Shown piece after piece: positions 15,326 to 27,349 of a stretch of 64,000 bases of DNA (position 1 is the first letter of the stretch; the number at the start of each line of letters is the position of its first letter). The stretch comes from Chrysomallon squamiferum (Eukaryota > Mollusca > Gastropoda > Neomphalida > Peltospiridae). Below the pieces are notes generated by a model, which was not told the origin of the DNA, did no database searches, and saw nothing but the letters and a program-made list of their open reading frames with translations. Made by a program: the position numbers and the translations under genes. The stretch covers positions 31,878,022 through 31,942,021 of the forward strand of contig CM022665.1 of assembly GCA_012295275.1 (NCBI GenBank), read 5' to 3'.

Positions 15326-15954
15326 CTAGAATTTGGCCAATTTACTATAAGCCAGAAATCTCAGAAAAAGTAACAGCCACAACACTTCCAAACAAACAGA
15401 CAGTGGGTAAAAGAATATTTTAAAAAATTAATGTTTACTTTTTCTGTGATCTAGCTTTGTAATTTTATAGGTGTTTTTTGGATCATCAAAGAGTTGAGAA
15501 TATACTTCACAATTTATAGACTTGGAAGTCACACTTGCACAAGCTCAAAGATATATGATCTTGATAGCAGATGTATTGCAGGTTGTCTGTTCTTGCTGAT
15601 AACAACATGGAAAGATGGGAATCTAGGGATGAGGAATTTATATTTGTGTCATGTTGTGTATGTAGTCTGAATTGTATTACTAAATGCCTTTCAACAGAAT
15701 TATTAACTTGTTTGTACTAATTGCTTCCAAGCCACTGATGTACTCATAAGCAAAAAGATGCTTATCAGCATTTCAGAAACAATTCTAATGCAAAATGAAG
15801 CTTTGTGTAGATGGTAGTTAGATTGAGAAATGGGGGTTACAACTGATAGCTCTTTTGCATCATCATACCTTTTAGTTATTTTAAATGTAAACTAAGAAAC
15901 CTCAATCTCACATAAATATAAGACACAAACACCTCAAATTTTCTTATTATTATA

Positions 15955-16225
15955 ACAGCAAAAGAAACTTTATCTCTCTCTATATATCAGAATATAAACA
16001 AAAAATATATCAGAAGAATTTTCAGTGTCTGATACATATCAGCAGAAGAAACTTCAATATCTCATCTATCAGTAGAAGAAATCTCAACATTTAAATATAT
16101 CAGCAAAAGAAATCATAGTATCTATAATGTATTCATATGCAAAAGAAACCTCAGTTTCTTAGGTATCAGCAATGGAAACATCATCTTTCTTATTTGTCTA
16201 TCTATCTATCTATCTATCTATCTAT
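15955..16225. repeat. Degenerate tandem array (about 36 bp) followed by (TCTA)n
   Basis: Decayed copies of a unit like TATCAGCAGAAGAAACTTCA recur near 16034, 16065, 16100 and 16165, then a perfect TCTA run occupies 16197-16225. Confidence 0.7.
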
Positions 16226-17013
16226 ATAAACAAAGTTTAGTATCTTATAAATAACAAAAATGGATACATGAAGAGAAAAATGAACATGTAATGTGATATT
16301 ATGAGGTGTTTACTTTAAATTTTAAAAAAAGAAGAGAAAAGAATGAAGCAATATCAACAGGGACACTTATCCAGAATTGATCCCATATTCTCCAGTACTA
16401 TCATGCTGTGATTTAACTTGCCAAATAAATCTATGGAGCATAGTAAGATTTGAGCTTATACTTGTATCGTGACTGTCTACAGATCACAGCCAGTGGAAAT
16501 TAGCATGAAGTATTGGCTAAAGATGAGTCACTGATGGATAGTGTGTATTCTGATTATAGCCATGCTATTGACAAACCATGAAATAAACCCTTACACTGCT
16601 GAAAAACCCAACATGGATGTCACACTGCTGGGTTATATGTTTTGAAATTCCAGCCTGTCACATTTAGGTCCTATTGTCAAACATTTACATATTAAATTCT
16701 GATCTAGTAAGGCAGTTTTGATAAGCAGCCATGTACTTCAGTTTCAGTTTAATCATACATTTCTGACTCAAATATTAAGCTTCAGCTAAACTGTGGTGAA
16801 TGATAAATTAGTTTTTTTCTATGACTGAATATGGTTCTTTCTCATAAAACAACTTTGACTTCTATCTATGTCAGCTGATCAAAATAATGTCAGTACATAC
16901 CATGCATTTTAACATACCAGTTTGCTTGGCAATACATTAATTATGACTTGAGCAGTCAAGGGTTTTCTGGTCTATAAATCTAAACTAGTACTGTCTGACT
17001 TCATACAGCTTAC

Positions 17014-17143
17014 CTTTAATACCAATAAAACTAGTGGTTTTACATGTGCATCAGATACATTTACATGTGTAGATATTAAAACAGGTTTTATGTGTGTAGC
17101 TGTGCTAACTCCAGCTTCATAAAGATAGGCTGTTATTCCACTG
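17014..17143 (-). CDS. Candidate 130-nt exon downstream of the large NAV exon
   Basis: A textbook acceptor (TTTGTTTCTGACTTGCAG) and donor (TTAAAG|GTAAGC) flank 130 nt open in the phase left by the large exon: one base plus 43 codons, phase 2 in and 0 out. The peptide begins SGITAYLYEAGVSTATHIK and ends PLVLLVLK. It is hydrophobic and unlike the acidic, Ser-rich sequence (WDDSSS type) that follows this point in vertebrate NAV proteins, so it may be a species-specific cassette, or splice-like sites by chance. Confidence 0.3.
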
Positions 17144-18270
17144 CTGCAAGTCAGAAACAAAGTAACTGTCATACCTGTAGCACTTCAAAAAGTAATAGGA
17201 AAAAAAGAAAGAAAACATTGTCAAAACATTGTCAATCCTCATCAACATATTCTTTTTGTAATTTCCTAAACCTGCGAGTGTTCTTTAAATGGTATATAAA
17301 AGGTCACAGTGTATACTTTTATCACTCTATAGGATGGATACATGTACCATTTACTCCTAACTGATGAATATAACAGTATGATGGAAATGAGTTTCTTTCC
17401 TCATATCTTCATCATAGAATACCTAATAATTAATAATATTTAAATGTGCTGATTTGTCACAAAAAACAAACATCCATTAACTGAAACAGAAAGGATGAGG
17501 TCTTTAGTCTTAAAAATGCAGGACACTAAAGCAATTATGACTAACTTCATATCTTAACATAAACGGCCTCTGTGATAAGATGGGTTTCCTGTTTATTTTA
17601 TAAAATAAACTTTTACATCAGTATACTGACAAGCATATAGTCATGTACAAGGAAATGATGATAACAGATTTTGTATTATCTAATTTCATAAGTGTTTATG
17701 GTAGGAACAAACTGATAATGGATCATACTATAAACTTTTAATTTGTTATAACATACAGATATTTAAAAAAAAAATAATAATAATATTATTTTATGATGGA
17801 AAAAGTTGTTTAAATATTTTATTGCAAAGAGAAAAACTGTTTATTATTTCAAAGTTTAAATTTAAATATAATAAAACTTTTCACACAAAAGACAGATGTT
17901 AAAATTATTATATCATAAAGGAAAACCTCTCCCCCAAAAACAGCTTAATTTATTATTTTTAACCACCCTTTTAAATATACTTTGAAATTTAGTGAGACTT
18001 TTCAGAGGATTATGCTGTAACATTTTAAAAACATGAATACAAATAGTAACTATCTGTGAAACAGCTTAAAGACAAAACATCCAAAGTCAGATCTCAGAGA
18101 TAGTCTGTTTTTTTAACCTTGGCCAGCCACAGGACCACCTTCTAAACTGTCTCTTCACACACCTGTCGTTTCACATCACTGTCAGTGCGCTCTGGTCATT
18201 GCCACCTGTCTTCATAAGGAAAACATGCACAGCTCTTGTTAACAATTTCATATACTTAGAGAGGTCAAAA

Positions 18271-18322
18271 TGCAGAAAAAACAAATTCCAGGTAAAAAAA
18301 TGCAGAAAAACAAATTCCAGAC
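18271..18322. repeat. Tandem duplication, unit 30 bp
   Basis: TGCAGAAAAAACAAATTCCAG at 18271 recurs at 18301 with one A missing. Confidence 0.8.
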
Positions 18323-18389
18323 AAAAGTTCATCCAAAACACAAATCAGAAATGTTTCCATGACTACCTTACTAGTTTCTGTTTTCCATT

Positions 18390-18605
18390 GATATTACTGT
18401 TATTACTGCTCCTATTGCTACTACTTCTACTACTTCTGCAGCTACTACTACTACTACTGTTTCCACTACTACTGTATTATTTCTCCTGTTACTGCTACTT
18501 CTACTACAACTACTTCTGCAATTTCTACCACTAATGCACTGTTGCTACTACTATTAATACTCCTATTACTACTACTTCTGTTCCTGCTGCTATTATAATA
18601 TATAT
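18390..18605. repeat. Imperfect TAC/TGC trinucleotide repeat
   Basis: About 200 bp of ACTACTACT, TGCTACT and TTCTACT words. It opens a spurious Leu-rich reading frame on the plus strand that should not be taken as a gene. Confidence 0.85.
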
Positions 18606-18903
18606 CATTATTACAATTGTTGTTGTTATTATCATTAATATCTGACTCATGTTACTATGATCAAAACACATGCTACATATATATACCTGTAATCAAAAAA
18701 CTGTAATTAATGGATAGGAGAGTGAGAATTAATTAGGGACTGTCATATTAGAAATTATTTCTGAAATAGAGGTGAAAAAATAATTTAAAAAGAATTTGGA
18801 TATATTTATATATCAGTAATTGGGAGAATTTAACAGAAAATATTTTGCTACTTATTTCTAAGATTGTGGTAAGATCAAGATAATTATAAATTTTTGTTGA
18901 GAT

Positions 18904-18905
<2 letters not shown>

Positions 18906-18934
<29 letters not shown>
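18906..18934. repeat. (TG)14 microsatellite
   Basis: Perfect TG run; a short CA run lies about 70 bp further on (19002-19016), so the two can pair. Confidence 0.9.
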
Positions 18935-18936
<2 letters not shown>

Positions 18937-21019
18937 ATGTTTATGTACCCACATATCATGATAATTATTATTAAATATCTTGGATATTTATATACAAGTT
19001 CACACACACACACACAGATACAAACATGCTTGAATTAGTATTCTGTTATTACTGAAAACTGTTATTGAAAACTTATTTGTTTTTAATTTACATTTTCCTT
19101 CTTTTAAGTAAAATCTGTGTACATGTTTTTCATCACCCAGGCATTTGATATTATTAGTTGCTAGGCAACATAATAGTAATTTTAGATTTTAATCAACTTT
19201 CCAAATTGTTACATAATCACAAATGTAAATAAGGATGTTAATATTTAAAAAAAAAAAAAGAGAATTTTATGATGTAGCTGTTTCTGAACGGATTTTCTTA
19301 TTATAAACTAAACTAAGATACACAGTGAGAAATAAATTTAAAATTAAAGTGAAAAACAGTTCAGGAAATAATTTTCTAATGGAAAACAAAATAACAAAAA
19401 AATATTAAAGTAAAATGTTAATGGAATTTAAATTTTTTGAATTAAAAAAAAAAAAGGCAATACTGGAAACAACTGTTCCACAAAATGACTTTAGTAATAC
19501 ATTTAAAAAAAATAAAAAATTAAATTAAGATAGTGGAAAAAAACTGTTTAGCTGAAGTGTGGTGAAAAAAGAAAACACCAAAATATTTTCTTCCTCTTTT
19601 AAATCAAACAAATAAACAACAGGAAATGTGCTTTTTCAGCTAAAAAAATTGTTGTGCAATTAAAATTTTGAACTAACATGTAAATAAATAAATAATAATA
19701 ATAATTATTTAAAAAATATTAAAACCACCACTCCTCCAAAATTAATACTATTTAGTAAAACAAAAGGTTTTTTAACCATAGTTAAAAATAGTACTATAGT
19801 CATACTTTGCTTTCATACACTTGTCTGCCTCTCACTGCAGGTTTTATGCTTATAAGATATTCCAGGACAAAATATGATTCATCAGAGAGTGAATCACCAG
19901 ACTTTAACATATTCTTTTCCATCATGAAAATTAAATAAGATAACAAAATAAGTTCTCTACGAGAACTAGTTAACATATGGTTTCCTTTATTGATTTTTGT
20001 TTTCACTGTCATGAAATACTGCAAAAGAACATTAAAAAAAAAGAAAAAAAGAAGAAAATGTAAGGAAATAATTATAATACATTTTATCTGTTTAAACTAA
20101 TGAGTTATTTCCCTTAATGTTAAGGTAACAAGAGTTATCTCCCAGCTTAAGCATTTGCACAAGCAACACACACCTTATTTAAATGTTGAAAGTTTAAAAT
20201 TATTTAATCATAGTAATATTAACAATAAATAAATCAGAATTTTAAAACTGTAATGAATACAAATTTAAACTGAAGTATATCCTTAGAATATATGATTTGA
20301 TATAGATGATAATAAAAAGTTGTTTTCATTTTGAGGTTTTATTTTCTCTTTAATCAAAATATACATTTGTAAAAAGTCTTGCAAGACTTAGTTACAAAAA
20401 TTATTTCTAGAGAAAGATCACGAATGAATGAATAAATGAATGTTTAATAACATCTCAGCATTAAATATACATCAACTATTGGATGTCAAGCTGTCATAAA
20501 GGCAAAATGTAATGTTCAACATTAATATAAAAATTCAATAGTAAAATTAAAAGTGTAATGAACTGCACTAAAATTAAAGTATCACAGATAGAAACAATTC
20601 AAACTGAGAATAAAAGTCAGTATCATGTATAAAGTAATAAAGGTTCCTGATGGAATCAAAATCTTTCCATCATTTCTTTGACTGAATATTTCTGTTTAAT
20701 AGTTTTATGTTTTCTTTTATATTTGAGATAACTGCACTGTGAATGTGGTATACCATCAGAGTCAAGATGCAAGATAAATAAATATAAAATTTCCGTCTTT
20801 CTTTACACAGTTAATTAACTGAATTTAATTTACTGTTTAGCCTTCATTTAAGAAGGTAATAAGTAAATATAAAAACATAAAATGAAAAAAATAATATTAT
20901 GCACTTATACACCAATGTCAAAGTATTAACATACCACAATACACTTTTGCAAAAAGATAATGTAAAATGTTAGTAAACCAGTGAATTTGAAAATGACTAA
21001 CATCTGGCCTTAACAGCTG

Positions 21020-21330
21020 TGATTTCAATTGAAAATATGTTACTTTTATATTAAAGTGTGAATTAATACTTGAATCAATTGAATGTATTGTACTTTGATA
21101 CTGGTATGAATTAATATCAAGCATATTGAAAATAAAAATATGCTACTTTTATAGTGAAATCAGAAGTGATATTGAAATCTACTGAATGTAGTGTACTGTG
21201 ATACTGGTGTGAATTAAGATATATATTGAAAATCAAACAATATTTCATATTTCATATTAAAGAGTTCATGAAAATAAAATCTATCAAAAATATGCTACTT
21301 TCAAATTGAAACCAGGAATTTAAAAAAAAA
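21020..21330. repeat. Degenerate tandem array, period about 100 bp
   Basis: GAATGTATTGTACTTTGATACTGG near 21080 recurs near 21184 with few changes, and AAATATGTTACTTTTATA recurs near 21030, 21135 and 21288. It lies about 450-760 bp past the donor of the large NAV exon. Confidence 0.65.
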
Positions 21331-21569
21331 ATATATATATATATATTTTATATTAAACAGCAAGATATGAAATTTCTGTTAAAGTGTATTATTACATGTC
21401 CATTCATCACAAAAAAATGTAAAATATCTTGTAAAATACTCATTAGGCCTGAAGGTATATATCATTTCAGTTGTAATAAATATTTTATTATTATGTGATT
21501 GCATGCTATAAATTAATTAACCATAATCAATTCCTTGTTTCAGGATAGTAGCAAATGAAAAATAAAATC

Positions 21570-21609
<40 letters not shown>

Positions 21610-21656
21610 AAAAAAAAAAAAAAATAAAATAAAATAAAATAAAATAAAATAAATAA
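21570..21656. repeat. Compound (AAT)n - A27 - (AAAAT)n repeat
   Basis: AAT run, then an A tract at 21598-21624, then AAAAT units to about 21655. It begins about 125 bp past the donor of the large NAV exon. Confidence 0.9.
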
Positions 21657-21781
21657 ATATAATAAAAATAAAAATAATAATAAAGAGTTTAATATTTGAA
21701 GGACAACATTTCAAAGCACCACCACTTCAAAAATCTGAAAAAAGTAATACTGTTAAATATGCAGTGTAATGACTATCTTAC

Positions 21782-24173
21782 CTGTCATCATCAACAACAG
21801 CACTGCTCTTCTGCATGCACTCTCTAACAGCTTGCATGCCCTCTCGGAACCGCTGCTGTAGTCGACGTGCATACAACGAGGCGCCACCTTCACTGAGGTA
21901 ACCACTTGTCCAGTCATCACCCTTGTTGTTGTTTTTGAGAATATCTCCATCAGACATGTAGCCCGACACATAGTCATATGTGTCCACATCAGAAGCATAG
22001 TCAGGATCACCAATGTTGGGACAGTTAGAATTAGTTCTCTTTATCTGACCAGAGTAATACTTGCCATGCTCAAACAGTGGACGGCTGACAACACCAAGTC
22101 TGCTGGGTGTGCTGGTTGCATACATGGCTGTCTGAGGCACTGAGATACCTGGTATGTGGAAATTGCGGTTGGAGTTTAACCCAGAGTATCCAGAGTATCC
22201 ACGGAAATATCCATATGGAAGAGCTCTCATTATGGGAGGCATGGGTTTTATGTCCATTGTTTCACCAGAGTCATCAACAAATGTTGTTCCCTTTTCAGAA
22301 AATGTTGTCTCCTTTCCACCATCACTTTTGTTCACTTTTTCTGTCCTGACTTCAGTGTCAAATGTTGTCTCTATCTTTTCTCCAGATCGTGGCTGTACAA
22401 TGGCAACATTGTTTGCAGGTTTTCCCAAATGTGAATTCAACATCTTGACACCAAGTTTAGGTGAATTTGTAGTTGATCTGTCCTGACAGATCACATCACC
22501 AGCCACAGACCTGATAATAATGTTTTCAAGAGGATAAGGGCTGTTCACACTAGAAGATGGAACACTGATACTGGAAGGTGTATTTGATCTTGATTTTCCA
22601 GGAGTTTCAACTCTTGGACTTGCAGGTCGGAAAGTTGATCCTGTTTTGGGGTCTGTCAAGTATTTTGTAGGAGTGATTGTTTTCTGTAATACTGATAAAT
22701 TTGTCTGAGTATTGCCATCTGCTTTTGACACTGAGGGCTTGCTTGACTGAGAAGCTACAGAACATTGAGGCTTTACTACATTAACAGTCTGGGAAAATGT
22801 GACACTGCCATAAGTATTTGGTGTAGGACTGACAACTTGAGTCCTTGACAACCCAGGAGCAGCTCTGCCACTAGGAACTCCTGCCACTTGTCCCATCTGA
22901 CTTGTTGTTGACTTGGGAGGAATTGTAATGTCTGCCATCACATGGGCTGTTGCTTTGGTCACAGAAATACTAGAAGAACTATTTTCAGTCACTCTGTGTT
23001 GCTCCTGAAGATTCACACGAGGGAAACTATCTTTTATTCTTTGTTGCTCCTGTACATTTACTCTAGCATGTTGTTGTTGCTGTAGCTGTTGTTGATTTTC
23101 AGCTGCAGATGACATGTTTTGTGACTTAGAATGTGACTGACTCATGCTTGAATGAAAAGAGCTGGACTGACTAACAGGTCCTACAGGCGTTCCAGCAGGG
23201 CTGGTTGTTTGTTGAAGAGAACTCTTTGAAGAACTGGAAGACAATGTCTTGTGGGCATTCATCCCAGGCAGAGAGGCAAACAAAGCCTTTTTGTGGCTGG
23301 GCACAGCAGGTACATTTTTGATTTTATCGTCTTTACTTGATTTACCTGAGGATGGTTTTGGAATGCCAGTACTTGGTGCAGGAATCTGAGACCCTGATTT
23401 TCCTGAAGACGAGGCTGATTTTGGAATCAAGCTGCCAATTTTAGAGTTGGAAGAACTCTTTTTAGAAGGAGTTGGACTTGACTGAGCTCCTCGAGACTCA
23501 CCTTTTTCCTTTGTACCACTTTTGCGTCCAGGCACAGGAGAATTACGAGCAGACACACTAGGGGAGGTTCTATTTTGAGAAGAAGGGGAAGGTGTGTTGC
23601 GCTTAGCTACATTGTCTGGAGTTAAAGTATTACCAGTTTCTCTCTTTGAGCTGAACGAATGAGCCAGCGATTTCTTTCCTGATTTAGCAGGCAGCTTTGG
23701 GCTTGAAGACCCATTGGTAGTGGTGCTGCTACTACTAGCACCAGCATCAGTTGAACTAGAACTTCTGCAGCTAGATGACTTGGTATCTCTTCCAGAATCA
23801 GTATCACTAGATAACCTTGAACCTGGGGTCGTACTACTTGAACTAGTCTTTGAAGAAGCAGTTTTTGAAGCACTCTTGCTAACACTTTTATTCTTGTCCT
23901 TTTCCTTTGAATTAAAAAATTTGAATTTGTCCAACATAGAGTTCTTGTTGCTGGTAGGCTTAGCTGGGTTACCTGTGCTTTTAGAAGATGAAGTAGAGCT
24001 TGTAGAACTTGCACTTGTTCTGTTGGACTGTTTTTCAGCAGCTGTGGGAATCCTTGGTCCTGAAAGAACTCTCCCACCTGGAGTGGGGATCCCAGAGTGT
24101 GTGGTACTGCTGGGTGATGTAGCCCGCAGCAAGGCAGAATTGGTGCTATTCTTAGAACCTACTGGAGTTGAAC
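21782..24173 (-). CDS. NAV: Large internal exon of a neuron navigator (NAV/UNC-53/sickie) homologue
   Basis: Codes 796 complete codons plus two bases at each end. The acceptor is a T-rich tract ending TTTTCCAG before 24173. The donor is GACAG|GTAAGA after 21782. It enters in phase 1 and leaves in phase 2. The reading frame continues upstream of the TTG at 24132 to the acceptor, so there is no start codon here. Counting Ser (24171-24169) as residue 1, NAV family landmarks are MLDKFKFFNSK (79-89), SKIGSLIPKS (about 243-252), ETTFDTEV (601-608), GYMSDGD (737-743), SGYLSEGG (756-763) and an Arg-rich segment ARRLQQRFREGMQAVRE (about 768-784). Four S/TxIP motifs (26-29, 247-250, 261-264, 268-271) sit in basic Ser/Pro-rich sequence, as in plus-end-tracking proteins that bind EB1. 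NAV proteins act on the cytoskeleton in axon guidance and cell migration. A Gln-rich stretch and a QEQ duplication lie near 358-394. The CH, coiled-coil and AAA+ domains are not in this exon. Family assignment is confident; NAV1/2/3 subtype does not apply outside vertebrates. Confidence 0.92.
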
Positions 24174-24889
24174 CTGGAAAATATAATATAAATTAAATTA
24201 TTCTTAAAACCTAATGGAAGATTATTTATTTATTTTTAGAAGCAAAACACATTTAACAGTTTACTGCAAATAGATTTACAGGCATGTATTGCAGTTACAG
24301 TTCTTTGAAGTTATCAAAGCTGAAATTAAAAACAAACTGGTTATAGGATAATAGTACGAGTCTGTGGAATTTCTTCAGGTTTTGGGAATATTTTTCTTTG
24401 CTTTTCTTAAAGAAAATGCACTGATAAATGATACACAAAACAGAATTTAATATATTTTTAAGAGGGTTTTGAGCTTAATTTCTAATACAATTCAAACACT
24501 AATGACTATAATGTTAATACTTTGACATGTTTTTAAAAAATATGGAAAAAAAATTCTATAAATCCATGATGTTCAAACTAAATTAGTCAGTACAAAATAA
24601 TACAAGAACCAAACAAAATCAATTTTATCAAATCACAAACTTCGATCTGCAGTCATTAAATATTTACAGAAAATGTAGCCATAATGAAAAAGTACAGAAT
24701 ATATGTATATATACTGCCTTATAAATGGGTGCCTTTGGTGCAGAACATTGTTAATGCATGAGAAACATATTCCCACACAGTTCCATTCCCTGAAGCAGAA
24801 GATCATGCTGCAGATACAAGAAGAAGTTAATGCAAAACACAGCCAACAGATTAACTAACTGCCATCTCACAATAATCAACTCAGGTTGA

Positions 24890-25270
24890 GCCAGACTTCA
24901 AACTGAAATAATTATAGGATATGACTAGCAAACCAGACCAATGAAAATGTGACAAAAATCTCAGATATCTATATAATTAGGTAAAGTTCTGGATTTTCTG
25001 ATCAGTGACAGTTTAAAAGGTGTAGGTAAGTATTACACTGGTGAAATAGCTGGCAATATATATATATTCTAGAAAATCAGATCAATGGCTCTTTGAAAGA
25101 AAACTTATTAATAAATATATTTTCAGATAAAATTCTAACAGTGAAGATCTGTGATGATTTGAAATATAAAACTAATAAATAAATATACAAATCAGGTCAG
25201 TAAAAACATTTTGAAAAGATGCAATTTATTAACAGTAAAATCCTGAAAACTTTAATCAATGAAAATTTAA
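24890..25270. repeat. Degenerate tandem array, period roughly 100 bp
   Basis: Variants of AAATCAGATCAATG followed by AACAGTAAAATTCTG recur near 24930-25010, 25070-25140, 25190-25250 and 25255. Copies are badly decayed, so the period is uncertain. Confidence 0.4.
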
Positions 25271-25734
25271 AATAATAACTTCTGGCATTCGAAACAATGA
25301 CAATCCATAAAATAAATAAATATATTATACAAAGAAAAATACTCCCAACTGAAATCACTTACAAATGGAAGATGTAACTGGTAAAAAAAAAAAAATATAT
25401 ATATATATATATTTACAGGTAATATTCTGCAAGTAACAATGTTAAAGATGTAACTAATAAATTAAACTTTTGCTGCATTATACACAGGTAAAAATCCATC
25501 ATTAGAGATACACCATATACAAGTTTTGTCTGTAGTTAAGACATGAACCTGAATGCAATCAATACCTGACAGAACATCACAGGAGATCTTCACTATAGAA
25601 ACAAGAAACTGTTTAGTTAATGGCAGATATTCCAATATAACTTTTACTGCTTGCTTTTCATATGTTAATGAGAAGCATGTCTAGGCTTGGATAATGATAT
25701 CTTTATCAAACTATGAGAGGAACAGAATGAAGAA

Positions 25735-25905
25735 ATATGAAAATCTGTTAACAACAATAAAAATATCAGAAAAACTGAATGAAAAACATCAGAATCTGAA
25801 TCAACATCAATAAAAGTGTCTGAGAAAAGAGAGGAAAAATAACAACATCAAGATCTGTTAACACAAATCAAAATACCTGAAGAGATAGGTGATGGAAAAT
25901 AAAAA
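25735..25905. repeat. Degenerate tandem array, period about 58 bp
   Basis: AATCTGTTAACAACAATAAAAAT-like copies near 25740, 25795 and 25855, each followed by ATCAGAAAAACTGAATG-like sequence. Confidence 0.5.
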
Positions 25906-26357
25906 GATTAACTTCAACTGAATGGCAAATAAAACCCTAGTAAGTGAGAGATAAAAACAACTTATGATATTTGAGTATTCTTTTGTTTACATTTATTTCA
26001 TATTTACAAAATGTAAAAATACAGGAAGTGTATGAGTTTGTGTGTGTGCATTTTATGTGCTTGTAAAGTGTGTGTGTGTTGCCTTAATTAGCTAATTTAC
26101 TAATTTAATATATCTATCTAAGCAGAGCCTTTTGTGAGATCAGTTATTCTGCACAGGTACGAATGTACAAATGGAAATTATACTGCACGTCAAAGTAATG
26201 AACTTTGGATTGGACAACAGGCTTTAGCAAATAGCCTAACAATAGTCTTATCATTCCACATATAAAACTTTCATATGCAAATAAAAATATCATGTTTAAT
26301 CAGTTTTGTAACTGATATAATCCCTTTCATATATTCTGAAACAAAACATAATATTCT

Positions 26358-26359
<2 letters not shown>

Positions 26360-26394
<35 letters not shown>
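26360..26394. repeat. (AC)17 microsatellite
   Basis: Perfect CA run. Confidence 0.95.
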
Positions 26395-26396
<2 letters not shown>

Positions 26397-26651
26397 AGAT
26401 CTCAAAGACTATAAACATGGCTTCTGTTATTTTTATGGCAAATTATTCAAGCTAGGCATAAAAATTATAAACCTATTTTGATATAATTATGTGTACAACA
26501 TTTGTAAAATCAATTATTAAAACAATTCCTTTGTTCCTATCTTATCTACTATAGATTGTTTTTGTTTTTGTTGTTGTTTTGTTTTTTTTTAGTCATAAAT
26601 TAAACAAATTATTTTTAAAAACTCAGAGAAGTTACTCTTTTTTTCTTATAC

Positions 26652-26688
26652 CTGAATCTGGAACATCTGGCAGGCCCCAGCTGAGACT
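26652..26688 (-). CDS. Candidate 37-nt microexon before the large NAV exon
   Basis: Acceptor GTTATCTATCAG and donor GATTCAG|GTATAAG. Read in phase 0 it gives SLSWGLPDVPDS plus G and leaves in phase 1, which continues into the large exon as GSTPVGSKNS. The segment is clearly more G+C-rich than its surroundings. In that frame there is no ATG between the upstream stop and the exon, so it would be internal and needs a phase-0 partner: 43932-43972, or the short form of the 30.9-kb exon ending at 30934. The surrounding 26.65-26.95 kb is also richer in G+C, so a degraded repeat is an alternative explanation. Confidence 0.33.
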
Positions 26689-26965
26689 CTGATAGATAAC
26701 ATTATTCCATTACAAGGAAGAAGACACAGTTAATTTGGCCTGCCTAGTTATGGAGGACCCCCACTGGGAAGAAAAAGGAAAATTCAAGACATCAGTCTGA
26801 CTGAAAACACAGAATTCTACCTCAAATAAACCATTATTTCCTCAGTATCAGCCATTACCTAGTATATATGAAAATGAAAAATCTTGTCCTACTTGGGGAA
26901 AACCTTTGTGATGGGCCCCATCAGTGTTTGATATATTTACATGTAGATTAAAGAAATCTAAGTCA

Positions 26966-27022
26966 TTTTTTTTTTTTTTTTTTTTTTTTTTTTGGTGTTG
27001 GTGTCAAAAAAAAAAAAAAAAA
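26966..27022. repeat. T28 tract facing an A17 tract
   Basis: T tract at 26966-26993 and A tract at 27006-27022 separated by GGTGTTGGTGTC. The two can pair as a stem with a 12-nt loop. Confidence 0.9.
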
Positions 27023-27349
27023 TCTGGAATTGTGTCAAAAAAAGGCAATCGTAAACAAAATATAAAAATTTTTGAATTTTAAAGCAATATATTATTTCCT
27101 TACATTTTCCTTTATTTACAATAACAATTACACATTTACAATTACCTTTGACTTTTGCATCAGTTATATCATTTAGTTTGTTATATTTTGCACTTCTTTA
27201 TTATTATTATTACTTCATTTAAATAAGAAAAGAAAATAACTTTATATAAACTTCAAAATTAAAACTACAAAGTATATTTCCTTTAAATCTTTACAGACTG
27301 AGTCCCATGTTATAAAGTGTAAATTAATTACTTGTACAAGGGTTATTTA

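Larger units (their letters stand above)
1..21781 (-). other. Intron (or flank) downstream of the large NAV exon
   Basis: Over 21 kb of very AT-rich sequence with stops in all frames. Apart from the two weak exon candidates it holds microsatellites, poly-A/T tracts and several degenerate tandem arrays. Sequence matching the next expected NAV segment (SWDDSSS) was looked for by eye and not found, so the next conserved exon probably lies before position 1. From 1 to about 7480 nothing is seen beyond simple repeats (TG at 246-275 and 3333-3354, a T22 tract at 2960-2981). Confidence 0.6.

Noticed and set aside
18199-18534. Leu-rich 111-residue plus-strand frame
   Set aside because: Produced by the imperfect TAC/TGC trinucleotide repeat.
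21778-24132. 784-residue reading frame with a start at 24132 as a complete gene
   Set aside because: The codon at 24132 is TTG, the frame continues upstream to a splice acceptor, and the stop at 21778 lies beyond the donor in the intron.
22107-24196. Plus-strand reading frames over the large exon
   Set aside because: Shadows of the NAV coding strand; no recognisable product or codon logic.
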